Below, in pieces: positions 43,401 through 58,200 of a DNA stretch of 64,000 nucleotides (positions are counted from its first letter, which is position 1; each line of letters opens with the position of its first letter). A program made the position numbers and the translations under genes. Source of the DNA: Babylonia areolata (taxonomy: Eukaryota > Mollusca > Gastropoda > Neogastropoda > Buccinidae); the NCBI RefSeq assembly GCF_041734735.1, contig NC_134876.1, positions 98,511,168-98,575,167 of the forward strand. Direction: 5' to 3'. The notes beneath the pieces were generated by a model, which saw only the letters and a program-made list of their open reading frames with translations, had not been told where the DNA came from and searched no databases.

Positions 43401-46400
43401 AGGGGTAATCGGTCTTTTTATCCATATTCTAAATAACATTCTAATTTCAGACATTTTGTCTTTATAGTTTAATTCCTCACATTCTTCTAAATCAACAGTA
43501 AACCACACTCCTAAGATTTTAAATTTTGGTGGGTTCCATACCATTTTTAAATGATTGTGACAGGGCCAAACACAGCGAGAGACAGACAAGACCTCACCAG
43601 TCCAAAGCGTGTAGAGAGACAGACAAGACCTCACCTGTCCAAAGCGTGTAGAGAGACAGACAAGACCTCACCTGTCCAAAGCGTGCAGAGAGACAGACCT
43701 CACTTGTCCAAAGCGTGTAGAGAGACAGACAAGACCTCACCTGTCCAAAGCGTGTAGAGAGACAGACAAGACCTCACCTGTCCAAAGTGTAGAGAGACAG
43801 ACAAGACCTCACCTGTCAAGAGTGTGGAGAGACAGACAAGACCTCACCTGTCCAAAGTGTAGAGCGTCAGACAAGACCTCACCTGTCCAAAGCGTGTAGA
43901 GAGACAGACAAGACCTCACCTGTCCAAAGCGTGTAGAGAGACAGACAAGACCTCACCTGTCCAAAGCGTGTAGAGAGACAGACAAGACCTCACCTGTCCA
44001 AACTGTGTAGAGAGTCAGACAAGACCTCACCTGTCCAAAGCTATAGAGTAACAGACAAGATTTCACCTGTACAAAGCTATAGAGAGACAGACAAGACCTC
44101 ACCTGTCCAAAGCGTGTAGAGAGACAGACAAGACCTCACCTGTCCAAACTGTGTAGAGAGTCAGACAAGACCTCACCTGTCCAAACTGTGTAGAGAGACA
44201 GACAAGACCTCACCTGTCCAAACCGTGTAGAGAGACAGACAAGACCTCACCTGTCCAAAGCGTGTAGAGAGACAGACAAGACCTCACCTGTCCAAACTGT
44301 GTAGAGAGACAGACAAGACCTCACCTGTCCAAAGCGTGTAGAGAGACAGACAAGACCTCACCTGTCCAAAGCGTGTAGAGAGACAGACAAGACCTCACCT
44401 GTCCAAAGCGTGTAGAGAGACAGACAAGACCTCACCTGTCCAAAGCGTGTAGAGAGACAGACAAAGACCACACCTGTCAAGAGTGTGGAGAGACAGACAA
44501 GACCTCACCTGTCCAAACCGTGTAGAGAGACAGACAAGACCTCACCTGTCCAAAGCGTGTAGAGAGACAGACAAGACCTCACCTGTCCAAACTGTGTAGA
44601 GAGACAGACAAGACCTCACCCATCCAAAGTGTGGAGAGACAGACAAGACCTCACCTGTCCAAACTGTGTAGAGAGACAGACAAGACCTCACCTGTCGAAA
44701 GCGTCCAGAGACATGTCGTACAAGAACCGCAGCATGGTGCAGGCAGAAGCCAGGGTTCTTGGCAGAGATGATTTCATCCTGGAAGAAATAGAAAATGAAG
44801 ACATATATACAGCATTTTCAATACGTTCTTGGCAGAGATTTTAGCCTGGAAGAAACAGAAATCAAAGACAAACATCTTTAGTTCTTGACAGAGAAGATTT
44901 CAGCCTAGAAGAAAAGGAAAAAGAGGATATTCGCACAAATATCTTAAATAAACGCAAACTTCCTGTTGAAAATATCAGTAAAAAGCTCATTACTATCTCC
45001 ACTGGAACCCACACACTGAAAAACATCTTCCCAAAAAAAGCTGGTGGCTCCCTCCCTCTACAGCCTCTTCCTCACCTCCCACACATACTTTTTTCTTTTT
45101 TTAATTCTATTTCATTCAATTTCCACTTATAACAAATTATACAGTCACGACAAATTAGTGACAGCAAAACAAACAACATAGCACACAAAAATATCAACAA
45201 TATTGAATCTACTTCAACAAAACCTGCTGTGTACATCATAAAAGAAACTTTATAATTACATGAGAGGAAAATATGTATTCATCATACAAAATCATGCATC
45301 TCTCATTATGAAATGGTGCATCTGATGAAAAATATAATGGGAAAAATTCTCTTTTGGTAAAAAAAAAGAAATTAAAGGAAAAAAAAAAAAGAAGTGTTTC
45401 TGCACTTTGTAAGTAGCAGTACATATCTATCTAAGTGTTCCTGCACTGAGGAAGTAATACTGGAGTACATAACCACCATATTATTATTGTTTTTTCCTAC
45501 CCGTACTTGTCTTCCTTGGTGTGTGAGAAGAGTTCAGCGTAAGCGTCATGGAGGTCAGAATCTGGTTCAGGTGTGTGCGGCTCTTTGGCAGCAGGTATGT
45601 CCACTGTTCCGGAGAAACATCCCAGTAACCTGACCGCTTCCGTCAAGCTGTCATACCGCACCTGTACACACAATCCACACTGCATCTAGTCCTGCTCTGC
45701 GTGGGTAGCACTGTGTGAACATACCTATCTATAGTGTTCCTGCACTGTGGGGGTAGCATTGTGTGTACATACCTATCTATAGTGTTCCTGCACTGTGTGG
45801 GTAGCATTGTGTGTACATACCTATCTATAGTGTTCCTGCTCTGTGGGGCTAGCACTGTGTGTACATACCTATCTATAGTGTTCCTGCTCTGTGGGGGTAG
45901 CACTGTGTGTACATACCTATCTATAGTGTTCCTGCACTGTGTGTACATACCTATCTATAATGTTCCTGCACTGTGGGGGCAGCATTGTGTGAACATACCT
46001 ATCTATAATGTTCCTGCTCTGTGGGGCTAGCACTGTGTGTACATACCTATCTATAATGTTCCTGCACTGTGGGGCTAGCACTGTGAGTACATACCTATCT
46101 ATAGTGTTCCTGCTCTGTGGGGGTAGCACTGTGTGAACATACCTATCTATAATGTTCCTGCACTGTGGGGCTAGCACTGTGTGTACATACCTATCTATAG
46201 TGTTCCTGCTCTGTGGGGGTAGCATTGTGTGAACATACCTATCTATAGTGTTCCTGCTCTGTGGGGCTAGCACTGTGTGTACATACCTATCTATAGTGTT
46301 CCTGCACTGTGGGGCTAGCACTGTGTGTACATACCTATCTATAGTGTTCCTGCACTGTGGGGGTAGCATTGTGTGTACATACCTATCTATAGTGTTCCTG

Positions 46401-48316
46401 CTCTGTGTGTACATACCTATCTATAGTGTTCCTGTTCTGTGGGGTAGCAATGTGTGTACATACCTATCTATAGTGTTCCTGTTCTGTGGGGTAGCACTGT
46501 GTGTACATACCTATCTATAGTGTTCCTGTTCTGTGGGGTAGCAATGTGTGTACATACCTATCTATAGTGTTCCTGCATTGTGTGTACATACCTATCTATA
46601 GTGTTCCTGCACTGTGTGTACATACCTATCTATAGTGTTCATACCTATCTATAGTGTTCCTGCACTGTGAAAGTACATACCTATCTATAGTGTTCCTGCA
46701 CTGTGGAAGTACATACCTATCTATAGTCTTCCTGCATTGTGGAAGTATATACATATCTATAGTGTTCCTGCACTGTGGAAGTACATACCTATCTATAGTC
46801 TTCCTGCACTGTGGAAGTACATACCTATCTATAGTCTTCCTGCATTGTGGAAGTATATACATATCTATAGTGTTCCTGCACTGTGGAAGTACATACCTAT
46901 CTATAGTCTTCCTGCATTGTGGAAGTTCATACCTATCTATAGTGTTCCTGCACTGTGTGTACATACCTATCTATAGTGTTCATGCACTGTGTGTACATAC
47001 CTATCTATAGTGTTCCTGCACTGTGGAAGTACATACCTATCTATAGTGTTCCTGCACTGTGGAAGTACATATATATATCTAAAGTGTTCCTGCAATGAGG
47101 AACTAGTGTAGGAAATACACACAAATCTCAAGTGCTCCTGCACTGCAGAAGTAATGTTGAAGTACACTCTAAAGTATTCCTGCACTTATGAATTAGTGCA
47201 GGAAGTATACACCTGTCTAAAGTGTTCATGCACTATAGAAGTAGCGTTGAAGTACACTCCAAAGTGTTCCTGCACTGTGGAAATAATGTAGAGTACACAC
47301 CTACCTAAAGTATTCCTGTACAGTGAAAGTAATGTAGAAGTACCCATCTGTCTAAGTAGAAGTACATATCAATCATTCGCAAACGCATGAGAAGATTTAA
47401 GTATCATTCAGTTTCACAAAGTTTTGCAGCCATGATTACTGACCTCTGTTGAGAAGAACCTGGCATTGGCTGGCTCGTATCTCATGGCCACTGTCAGAGT
47501 GCTGAACACTGTGTGCAACATCATCAGAACGTCTCTGCGAGCAACTGAAAAAAAAATATTATAAAAATTATAAAAAAGATCAAAAGAGCTGTTGTTAATA
47601 TAATGATTTACAACATATCAAACACACAAAAGTTCCAAGCTGTCATGAAGTTCAGTTTCTTTAATCAGTATCTACCATAATATTTCAAAGACTACATTGA
47701 GTGTGCTTTTTTTTTTTTTTTCAAATGCAAACTGAAACTGAAATCATTTTGATGAACAGGATGAATTGTCTAATACAGCACTGTCACCTGTATTGCTCTA
47801 ACTTACCAGTTCAGTCATTCTATTTAATGTCTCTTCATTGCTGATAACAGACCACACACACACACACACAGACACACAGAGACACACACACAGACACACA
47901 CACAGACACAGACACACACCACACACACACACAAAAATACTAAAGCATTCATTCCATTCAGTCTTTATTCCTCACTTCTTCTTTTTTTTCAGTCTCCAGA
48001 TCCAGTAATCTATCATGCACTACAAAAATCATCCAATTTATTTCTAACAATCAAGCTACATATGACTTTGAAACAGCAGCTGTGATTGAAGAAAAAAAAG
48101 ATGCAAGTCAGCATTCTAACATATCCTAAAGTATGACAAGTCAGCTCAACACAGCTGTTATAACCCAACCATTATCTGGCAAACAAACAATGACACAGGG
48201 AAAGTGTTGAATACAGTGGCTTTTATATGACTCTCTGAAGAGATGCTATCCACCACTGGCTGACCAGATCAAATTTGTACAACATACTATTAAAAGAAAA
48301 CATTTTTACATACATG

Positions 48317-48373
<57 letters not shown>

Positions 48374-50883
48374 TTAAAAATAACGGCAGATGTGTTCATC
48401 AGCCAATAAGCCATACCTCAATCACTGGAAAATAAAGATTCATTCATTTATTCATCCATCCAATCATCTGTGTTACCTGAGTTCCAAGGTGGCTTTGGGG
48501 GGTCCTCCAGACTGCCTTCCATGGACACCAGAACTGACATGACGTACACGAAGCCTCCCACCTTGCGGAACACTGTCCGTGTGCGGTGACTTTCTCGCAA
48601 CACGTTCAGCAAAGACTGCACAGCGTACATGGTATCAGTTATAGTGAGGTGACTCTCTTGCAACACTTTCAACAAACTGCACAGAATACATGGTATCAAT
48701 CATAGTGCGGCGACTCTCTCGCACCACGTTCAACAAAAACTGCACGATACATGGTATCAATTACAGTGTTCAGTAACTCTCTTTCAACACGCTCAACAAA
48801 GATTTAACAGCATACATGGTATCAATTATAGTGCAGTGACTCAATCTCAACACATTCAGCAAAGACTGCACAGCATCATGGTATCAGTTATAGTGTGGTG
48901 ACTCTCTCAAAACACGTTCAGCAAAGACTGCACAGCATACATGTTTCAATTACAAGATCTACTTCTTTCAGAGTGTGCATGGTCCTTAACTTTTAATGAA
49001 CCCTGTAATTCCTATTCAAGGTCTACCTCCTGAAAGTGAATGGTCCAAAACTTTTTGTACTCCTTGTACATCCCCATCAAGGTCTACCCTTCAGAATGTG
49101 TGTGGTCCGCAAATTTTAATGAACCCTGTAAATCCCCATCAAGGTCTACCTTCAGAGTGTGAGTGGTCCTCAACTTTTAATAAACCCTGTAAATCCCCAT
49201 CAAGGTCTACCTTCAGAATATGTGTGGTCCAAAACTTTTAATGAACCCTGTAAATCCCCATAAAGGTCTACCTTCAGAATGTGCGTGGTCCTCAACTTTT
49301 AATGAACTCTGTCAATCCCCATCAAGGTCTACCTTCAGAATATGTGTGGTCCTAAACTTTAAATGAATCCTGTAAATCCCCATCTAGGTCTACCTAAAGA
49401 ATATGTGTGGTCCAAAACTTTAAATGAACCCTGTCTATCCCCATCAAGGTCTACCTTCAGATATGTGCGTGATCCTCAACTTTTAATGAACCCTGTCAAT
49501 CCCCATCAAGGTCTAATTTTAGAATGTGCGTGGTCCTCAACTTTTAATGAACCCTGTCAATCCCCATCAAGGTCTACCTTCAGAATGTGCGTGATCCTCA
49601 ACTTTTAATGAACCCTGTCAATCCCCATCAAGGTCTACCTTCAGAATGTGCATGGTCCTCAACTTTTAATGAACCCTGTCTATCCCCATCAAGGTCTACC
49701 TTCAGAATGTGCGTGATCCTCAACTTTTAATGAACCCTGTCAATCCCCATCAAGGTCTACCTTCAGAATGTGCGTGGTCCTCAACTTTTAATGAACCCTG
49801 TTAATCCCCATCAAGGTCTACCTTCAGAATGTGCATGGTCCTCAACTTTTAATGAACTGTCAATCCCCATCAAGGCCTACCTTCAGAATGTGCGTGGTCC
49901 TCAACTTTTAATGAACCCTGTCAATCTCCATCAAGGTTTACCTTCAGAATGTGTGTGGCCCTCAACTTTTAATGAACCCTGTCAATCCCCATCAAGGTCT
50001 ACCTTCAGAATGTGCGTGGTCCTCAACTTTTAATGAACCCTGTCAATCCCCATCAAGGTCTACCTTCAGAATGTGCGTCTTCAGTTCCAGGTCGGTAACG
50101 TTGGCGGTGGGCATGAGGCCCAGCAGGGTGCCCATGTCGTCGTCCCCACCAGGGGACAGCACCAGCTGCTGCACAATGTTCAGCGCCTGCTGCCGACACT
50201 CCGGGTAGGGCACCATGTTGTGGGCACACCGCGCCCCTCCACACTGGTGGAACACACCTGCACAGGCCACAGGTAGGTTTTAGAATGCTGTGTATGAGTT
50301 TGTGCACAGATGTATGCATGTAAATATGTATCTGTTGGAATATGAGTGTGCGTTTGTGTGTGTCTGCCTTCTGTGTGTGTGTGTGTGCGTTTGTGTGTTG
50401 CTGCCGTTATTGTTAAATGCATCATTTAGAAGGCTCTTAAGGTCTGACTAGCTATGCATAGGTCAGACATGTTGTAGAGTATATACAGATCAGTCTGCAC
50501 ACTTACATACCAAACTGAAACTGCAACTGAACCTGACAAAACTGTAGACCAGAACGTCCATGTTTGTCTCTTTTGTTATTCCTCTTTTGATGTAACAAAA
50601 CTTGAAAGAAAAAGGTTCATCAGGACAAAAAAAAACAACAGACCAGAATAATAGCATGGTAAATCAAAGGTAAAGTTTGGTTCTTTTACCAGCATTTGAA
50701 CTGTTTCCTGTCAACAGAACGGACAAAGCCTCCATGACCAGGTGACCCAACTCTTGCTGTTCCTGAGACAAAACCACCTCCTCCTCTGCAAACAATAAAT
50801 ACATACATAATCAATTGAAATTAATCAATTAATCAATCAATCAATCAAAAATTTACTTGTATAAATGTGTGTTTACACACATA

Positions 50884-50934
<51 letters not shown>

Positions 50935-53900
50935 GAGAGAGAGAGAGAGAGAGAGAAAGTTATACTACGTGAAAAAACAATAACACCCCCAGAATAAACA
51001 AATATCAAAAGGACTTTCATCTCAATTTCAAAGATTACAAGAAACTTAATGAATCAAAACAAAAGTGGGTTTTGTTTGTTTTTCTTTAGAGACATAATAA
51101 TACCTTTTTTCAAATTTAAAGAAAACACAAGTTTGTTTTTAACTTTCAAGAATGTATCCCCGAAAACATACACAAAATACCCCACTCCAACATACGACTG
51201 AATGTGGGAGCTGAAGCCCACAAACACAGAAAAAAAAAAATCCACTTCAAAGACGTGACAAGTTCTGTAACTGACCAAACTAACAGACACTGCTACATCT
51301 TCAAGTTCCAACAATAAACACTAATTCTCTAATCACAAAACACAAGCCCTTTCACCGTGCACCCTATTCCAGCGTGCACACCACTGACCAGACTCTGAAG
51401 GTGTGTGTATTTCTTTCAGGTGGGCGGCGTAGCGATGCAGACAGGTGACCATGACCTCCAGGATGCCCACTTCCCGGAACACATCTCGGTACACACTGTG
51501 GTAGCGCAGTATCTTCAGCAGCGTCTTCATGCACAGGATGCTGTTGGGAAGGGAGCTGAAACAAAGATAACATATGTATGGCTACAAGGGGAACTCTCTA
51601 CCTAAAACTACATTTATCAAAGGAAATTTTCTATCTAAAATTACGTTTAAATAACATACTTACCGTGACCCACTAGTGCTGACTCTGGCAGGGGTCTGAC
51701 ATTCCTGTCCTGTGCAAACTACTATCCGCCTATGCGGAGAAAACGAAAGTAGCTAAGGCCGATAACTTCCCGGAAGTAGGTAACCTCCCCTTTGCCCCCC
51801 TGACTAGCGTCCTCTTTTTCCGGCAGCCATTATGACTCCTGTTCCTGTGCTCTTCATACGGCTAAGTTTTTTCGTATTTTCTGTCTGTCTGTCAATTCTC
51901 TGGCGTTCTTGTTTTTTGTCAAATTTTGTCTTCAACCAGGTCACATAATTATATGGTTCGATTGGGAGATCGGGCTAAAATTAAGGCGCGATCACAATTG
52001 ATTCGCAGACACTCTGGGCCCTCTATTTCTGGCCCTCTCAACAACGCCAACCCGCCACAATGTATGGCTACAAGGGGAACTTTCTACCTAAAACTACATT
52101 TATCAAACATATTTAAAAGAGGGCGCCAGGCAGGGACACAGAAGGGATATAGTCTATAAACAGGAGGTTATTAACCATAGCTACTTTCGTTATCTCTGCA
52201 TAGGCAGGTAGTAGTTTGCACAGGACAGGAATCTGACCCCTGCTGGAGTCTGCAACAGTGGGCAACGGTAGAGTATGTGTAGTTAAATCACATTTTCATC
52301 GGTGCCATACGAATTATTATCTGACCAATATACAGAAAAAACGTATGGCTACATCATCTTTCAAATGTGATATGCAAATCTGTTATTTGACCAATATACA
52401 CTCTTGATATCATCTTTTCATGTGTGACATACAAATACATCATTTGACCAATACACACTCTTGATATTATCTTTTCATATGTAATATAAAATTCGTTATT
52501 TCATCAATATACACTTGATATTATCTTTTCATATGTGACATACAAATAGCTAACTGACCAATATACACACTTGATAAATCAACATCTGTGCATTACAAAT
52601 AATTTATCAAACATTTCCCTGTCACAACAGTCCTAAACATGAAGTGATTCCAGCAAACAACATGTCACAAATGACTTACCAAACATTTTCCCATCACAAT
52701 AATCTAAAACATGGAGCGATTCCAGCAATCAGTATGCCACAAATGATTCAGTGGACATTCTCCTTTCAATATTTCTAAAGTCTAGGTAACACTTTGTTGA
52801 AAAGCAATGTATTTATCCCTTTCCTTTTTCTTTTTTCCCTCAAGGCCTAAGTGAGCTGGGTTACGCTGCTGGTCAGGCATCTGCTTAGCAGATGTGGTGC
52901 AGCGTATATGGATTTGTCGGAACGCTGTGATGCCTCCTTGAGTAAGTGAACTGAAAAGGAAACGATGGGCTGTTAGTGATGACTGACACTTACTGCTGTG
53001 TTTTGATGAGGATGCTGAGACTGATCAGTTCCTTGCATGGCACGTAGTTCAGGTTGAAAACCACAAACTCCAGCAGCTCAAAGAACTTGTTCTGAAAAAC
53101 AAACAAACAATGCATACAACTGCAGACAAAGGATGTGACCAACTAGGAACTAACTGTCCCAGACAAAGGATGTGGCCAACTAGGAACTAACTGTCCCAGA
53201 CAAAGGATGTGGCCAACTAGGAACTAACTGTCCCAGACAAAGGATGTGGCCAACTAGGAACTAACTGTCCCAGACAAAGGATGTGTGGCCAACTAGGAAC
53301 TAACTGTCCCAGACGAAGGATGTGGCCAACTAGGAACTAACTGTCCCAGACAAAGGATGTGACCAACTAGGAACTAACTGTTCCAGACAAAGGATGTGGC
53401 CAGCTAGGAACTAACTGTCCCAGACAAAGGATGTGGCCAGCTAGGAACTAACTGTACCAGACAAAGGATGTGGCCAACTAGGAACTAACTGTCCCAGACA
53501 AAGGATGTGTGGCCAACTAGGAACTAACTGTCCCAGACAAAGGATGTGTGGCCAACTAGGAACTAACTGTCCCAGACAAAGGATGTGGCCAACTAGGAAG
53601 TAACTGTCCATACGTTCAAGTCCCATATACACAGACCAGGATTTTCACTCCCCCTCCTTTAGACCCTGACTGCTGGTCTGGGTGCTAATCTTTCACATAA
53701 GATGATAAACTGAGGTCCCATGTGAAGCAAGCACATAAAAATACCCATGGTAACAAAAGGGTTTGAAAATTCATTCTGACAGTAAACCAAACACACTTGC
53801 AGAAAAAAAAAAGAAGAAAAGAACTGGCACTGCACTGGCCATGCTCTCCCCACACAGCAGAATGAATCTCACACAGAGAAATCTGTTGTGACAAAAAGAA

Positions 53901-55168
53901 ATACAATAAAATACTATGTATTGTGTTTGACAGCGCAACAAATACAATACAATACTATGTATTGTGTTTAACAGCACAACAAATACAATACAATACAATA
54001 CTATGTATTGTGTTTAACAGCACAACAAATACAATACAATACTATGTATTGTGTTTGACAGCACAACAAATACAATACAATACTATGTATTGTGTTTAAC
54101 AGCACAACAAATACAATACAATACTATGTATTGTGTTTAACAGCACAACAAATACAATACAATGTTATGTATTGTGTTTGACAGCACAACAAATACAATA
54201 CTATGTATTGTGTGTAACAGCACAACAAATACAATACAATGTTATGTATTGTGTTTGACAGCACAACAAATACAATACAATGTTATGTATTGGGTTTGAC
54301 AGCACAACAAATACAATACAATAAAATACAATACTATGTATTGTGTTTGACAGCGCAAAAAATACAATACAATACTATGTATTGTGTTTGACAGCACAAC
54401 AAATACAATACAATACTATGTATTGTGTTTGACAGCGCAACAAATACAATACAATACTATGTATTGTGTTTGACAGCACAACAAATACAATACAATATAA
54501 TACTATGTATTGTGTTTGACATCACAACAAATACAATATAATACTATGTATTGTGTTTGACATCACAACAAATACAATACAATACTATGTATTGTTTGAC
54601 AGCGCAACAAATACAATACAATACTATGTATTGTGTTTGACAGCACAACAAATACAATACAATACTATGTATTGTGTTTGACAGCACAACAAATACAATA
54701 CAATACAATACTATGTATTGTGTTTGACAGCGCAAGTGAAGCAACACACACACATCTTCATCCAAGAATAATTCTACCCAAAATTATAGCATGGCATGAG
54801 GCAATAACAACATGAGATCATGAATGTGATAATGACTGAATTAAGAATCTAACCAAAGACATATAACCTAACCCCCTCCTGTTCACCCCTCCCTTCGTAG
54901 TATAAATAACTTCCCAGTAAATAACATAAGACATGTACATAAGCTGCATATACCTCGTCCAAATCTTGATCTTTTTAAGTCCAGCCTAACATACAGCAGG
55001 GGAACATATTGGAATAACTTACCATCACATTTAAAAAATATAACTAACCACAACAACTTTAAGCAAAATCTAAAAATGTACCTATTCACAAAAATTGACG
55101 TCACCTGAAATCCAACATTGCTTTCAACAATTTGTGGGTTCCCTCTCACTCTCTCTTGAGTGGGTGCA

Positions 55169-55206
<38 letters not shown>

Positions 55207-58200
55207 TGTGTGTGTGTTTCATGATTTTTTTTTCTTTTCTTCTCTTCTTCTTCCTTTTGTGGAATGGCTTTGAATGGTGAAATAATGATATTTTGATTGT
55301 GTTTTGATTTTGTGCTCATTTTCACTTTTTTAGCTTTATTCCCTCTTTAGTGCGAGGGCTGGATGTAAAAAAGCATGTTACTTGCTTATCTATTACCCTC
55401 GATAATAAAGATTTTGTCCTGTCTTGTCTTCTAGGCAGGGCAACAAGCCACAAGATCTGATGCTTCCCTCTTCTTTTCAAAGTAAAAATGTTTCATGTAA
55501 CGCTTCCGCCTAGGAAGCCAGTGAATCTGAGCGTGCTGGTTCGAATTACTGCTCAGCCGCCGTTATTTTCTCCCCCTCCACTAGACCCTTAGTGGTGATC
55601 TGGAGGCTAGTTATTCGGATGAGATGATAAACCAAGGTCCCGTGTGCTGCATGCACTTAATGCACGTAAAAGAACCTAAGGCAACGTAAGGGTTGTTCCT
55701 GGCAAAATTCTGTAGAAAAATCCAATTCAATATGAAAAACAAATAAAAAATAAAAAAACTGCACACAGGAAAAAATACCCAAAAAATGAGTGCTGCGACT
55801 CGCTCTCCATCAGGAGAGCAGCCTGAAGTTCACACAGAGAAATCTGTTGTGACAAAAAGAGAAATACAATACAATACAATACAATACAATACAATGGGTT
55901 TTTCTTCTTTCCCATTTTGTTCTGGTCTTCTGTGGGTGCATGATCACAGCGATGTTCTGAATCAAAGTGACATACTCACCTGGATATCTACAGGTTTCAG
56001 AGCAAAGTGACATACTCACCTGAATATCTACAGGTTTCAGAGCAAAGTGACATACTCACCTGGATATCTACAGGTTTCAGAGCAAAGTGACATACTCACC
56101 TGGATATCTACAGGTTTCAGAGCAAAGTGATATACTCACCTGGATATCTACAGGTTTCAGAGCAAAGTGACATACTCACCTGGATATCTACAGATTTCAG
56201 AGCAAAGTGACATACTTACCTGGATATAGGAAATTTTCTATCTAAAATTACGTTTAAATAACATACTTACCGTGACCCAACTAGTGCAGACTCCGGCAGG
56301 GGTCTGACATTCCTGTCCTGTGCAAACTACTATCCGCCTATGCGGAGCAGACGAAACTACGGCCGATAACCTCCCGGAAGTAGGTAACCTCCCCTTTGTC
56401 CCGCTGGTTATCGCCTATATATTTCAGAGCAAAGTGACATACTTACCTGAATATCTATAGGTTTCAGAGCAAAGTGACATACTCACCTGGATATCTACAG
56501 GTTTCAGAAAGATCTTCTCAGCAAACTGGGACAGCGTGTTTTGAGATTCTAGAATGAAGTAGTTGGCTGTGTCTTGGTGGTATATACTGCTCAGAACGTC
56601 CAGTACAGTGCTGCACATGTGACTGGTTTCTGCCTGCACACAATGAAACACACACATTTATTATCATATATCAGTGCATATATTCAGTCATCTCTATACA
56701 CACATTTGTTTGCATATAAACAATCATATGTTGCGCTGGCATATAGCCTGCAAAGTGCCACAAAGACTTTCTCTGGAAATCTTTAATTTACTGTTCAAAA
56801 GCTAATTTCACATAATAATGTTGACACTCAGAATGTGTTGAGATGTCCACTTCAAATCACCAGTATCATTTGTTATACATCACTAGTATCTGTTATACAT
56901 CACAAGCATTTTGGTTTCTTCCCGCATCTTTTCTAGGTAATCACTATCCATGTCCCATCTTGTTATGTTCAATTTTAAACTCTGTGAATTCAATATTTCT
57001 TTTTTATTCTTTACACACGTCACTAATATCACATACAAAAAATCCTTTGTTTCCCACATGTTCATACACACCACACATGCAACTAAGCATGTACACTTAC
57101 AAACACACATACACAGAAACACACACACCGACACACACACACACACTCACATACACACAAAGATTTTCTCTTCAAGTTCAGAATGAAAACAATCTAAGTG
57201 TACACACAAAAAATTTTACAAAAAACACTTACTTTGATGAATACTGACTGTAATACTTGGAAAGCCTGAGTATTTCGTACACTAACACCTGAAAGAAAAG
57301 ACCAAGATTTATATTAACATACTGAAAAACTGACCCCTGTTAGTTTATAACAAACATTCTTTCCGATTGTACAAGACAGGATTCAGACAATCTGAAATTT
57401 GCTATGACTGTCAAAAGGCGAAGACCCTTCAACATGAATAATAATAAATCACTATTCTTTATAAACTTACTTTTGGTTTTAGGCAAAGTATATCCTGGTA
57501 TCCATAGGTAATTTTTTTTCTTCTGTCTTATCTTGGCTACAAAAACAAAACATAGCAAAAAACAAAACAAAAAATCAAAACAGCAACTTAAAAAAATAAC
57601 CTTTGGTTTTCTGTAAAGCTTAAACCAGTCATACATAACTACCAACAACAAAAAAAAGAGTCTTTTAATAATAAAAAACTGATGTTCCTTAAAACTCACT
57701 TCTCGTTTTACATAAATTATAGCTTATCTTGGTATACATGGATAAAAACAAAACAAAACAAAGTGTTTCTAAACACTTGCCTTTGCCAGTTGGCTGTGGA
57801 ACGACAAATCCTGGTATATGGAACAAAGAGTCGGAGTTGGACGTGGTTGGGCGGAGTTCGGTGTAGCCACTGGTCGTCAGGGACCCCACAAGCAGCACCA
57901 GATTGCGCAGTGCTTGCACAGACTCTTCCTTCTCGTCCTGCTCCAGTCTGATCACAATCACGTTTTGAAAGTCACACATCACTATTTGAACTACAAATTG
58001 CACAGTGCTTGTACAGACTTTCCTGCTCCAGTCTGATCACAGGCACACTGTGCAAGTCACACATAACTATTTGAACTACAAATTGCACAGTGCTTGTACA
58101 GACTTTCCTGCTCCAGTCTGATCACAGGCACATTGTGCAAGTCACACATAACTATCTGAACTACAAACTGTGCAGTGCTTGTACAGACTTTCCTGCTCCA

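Noticed and set aside
43553-43634. First ~28 residues of the LINE open frame
   Set aside because: Encoded by the 37-bp array, read through by chance.
45643-47010. Repetitive open frames on both strands
   Set aside because: Arise from the intron 14 minisatellite.
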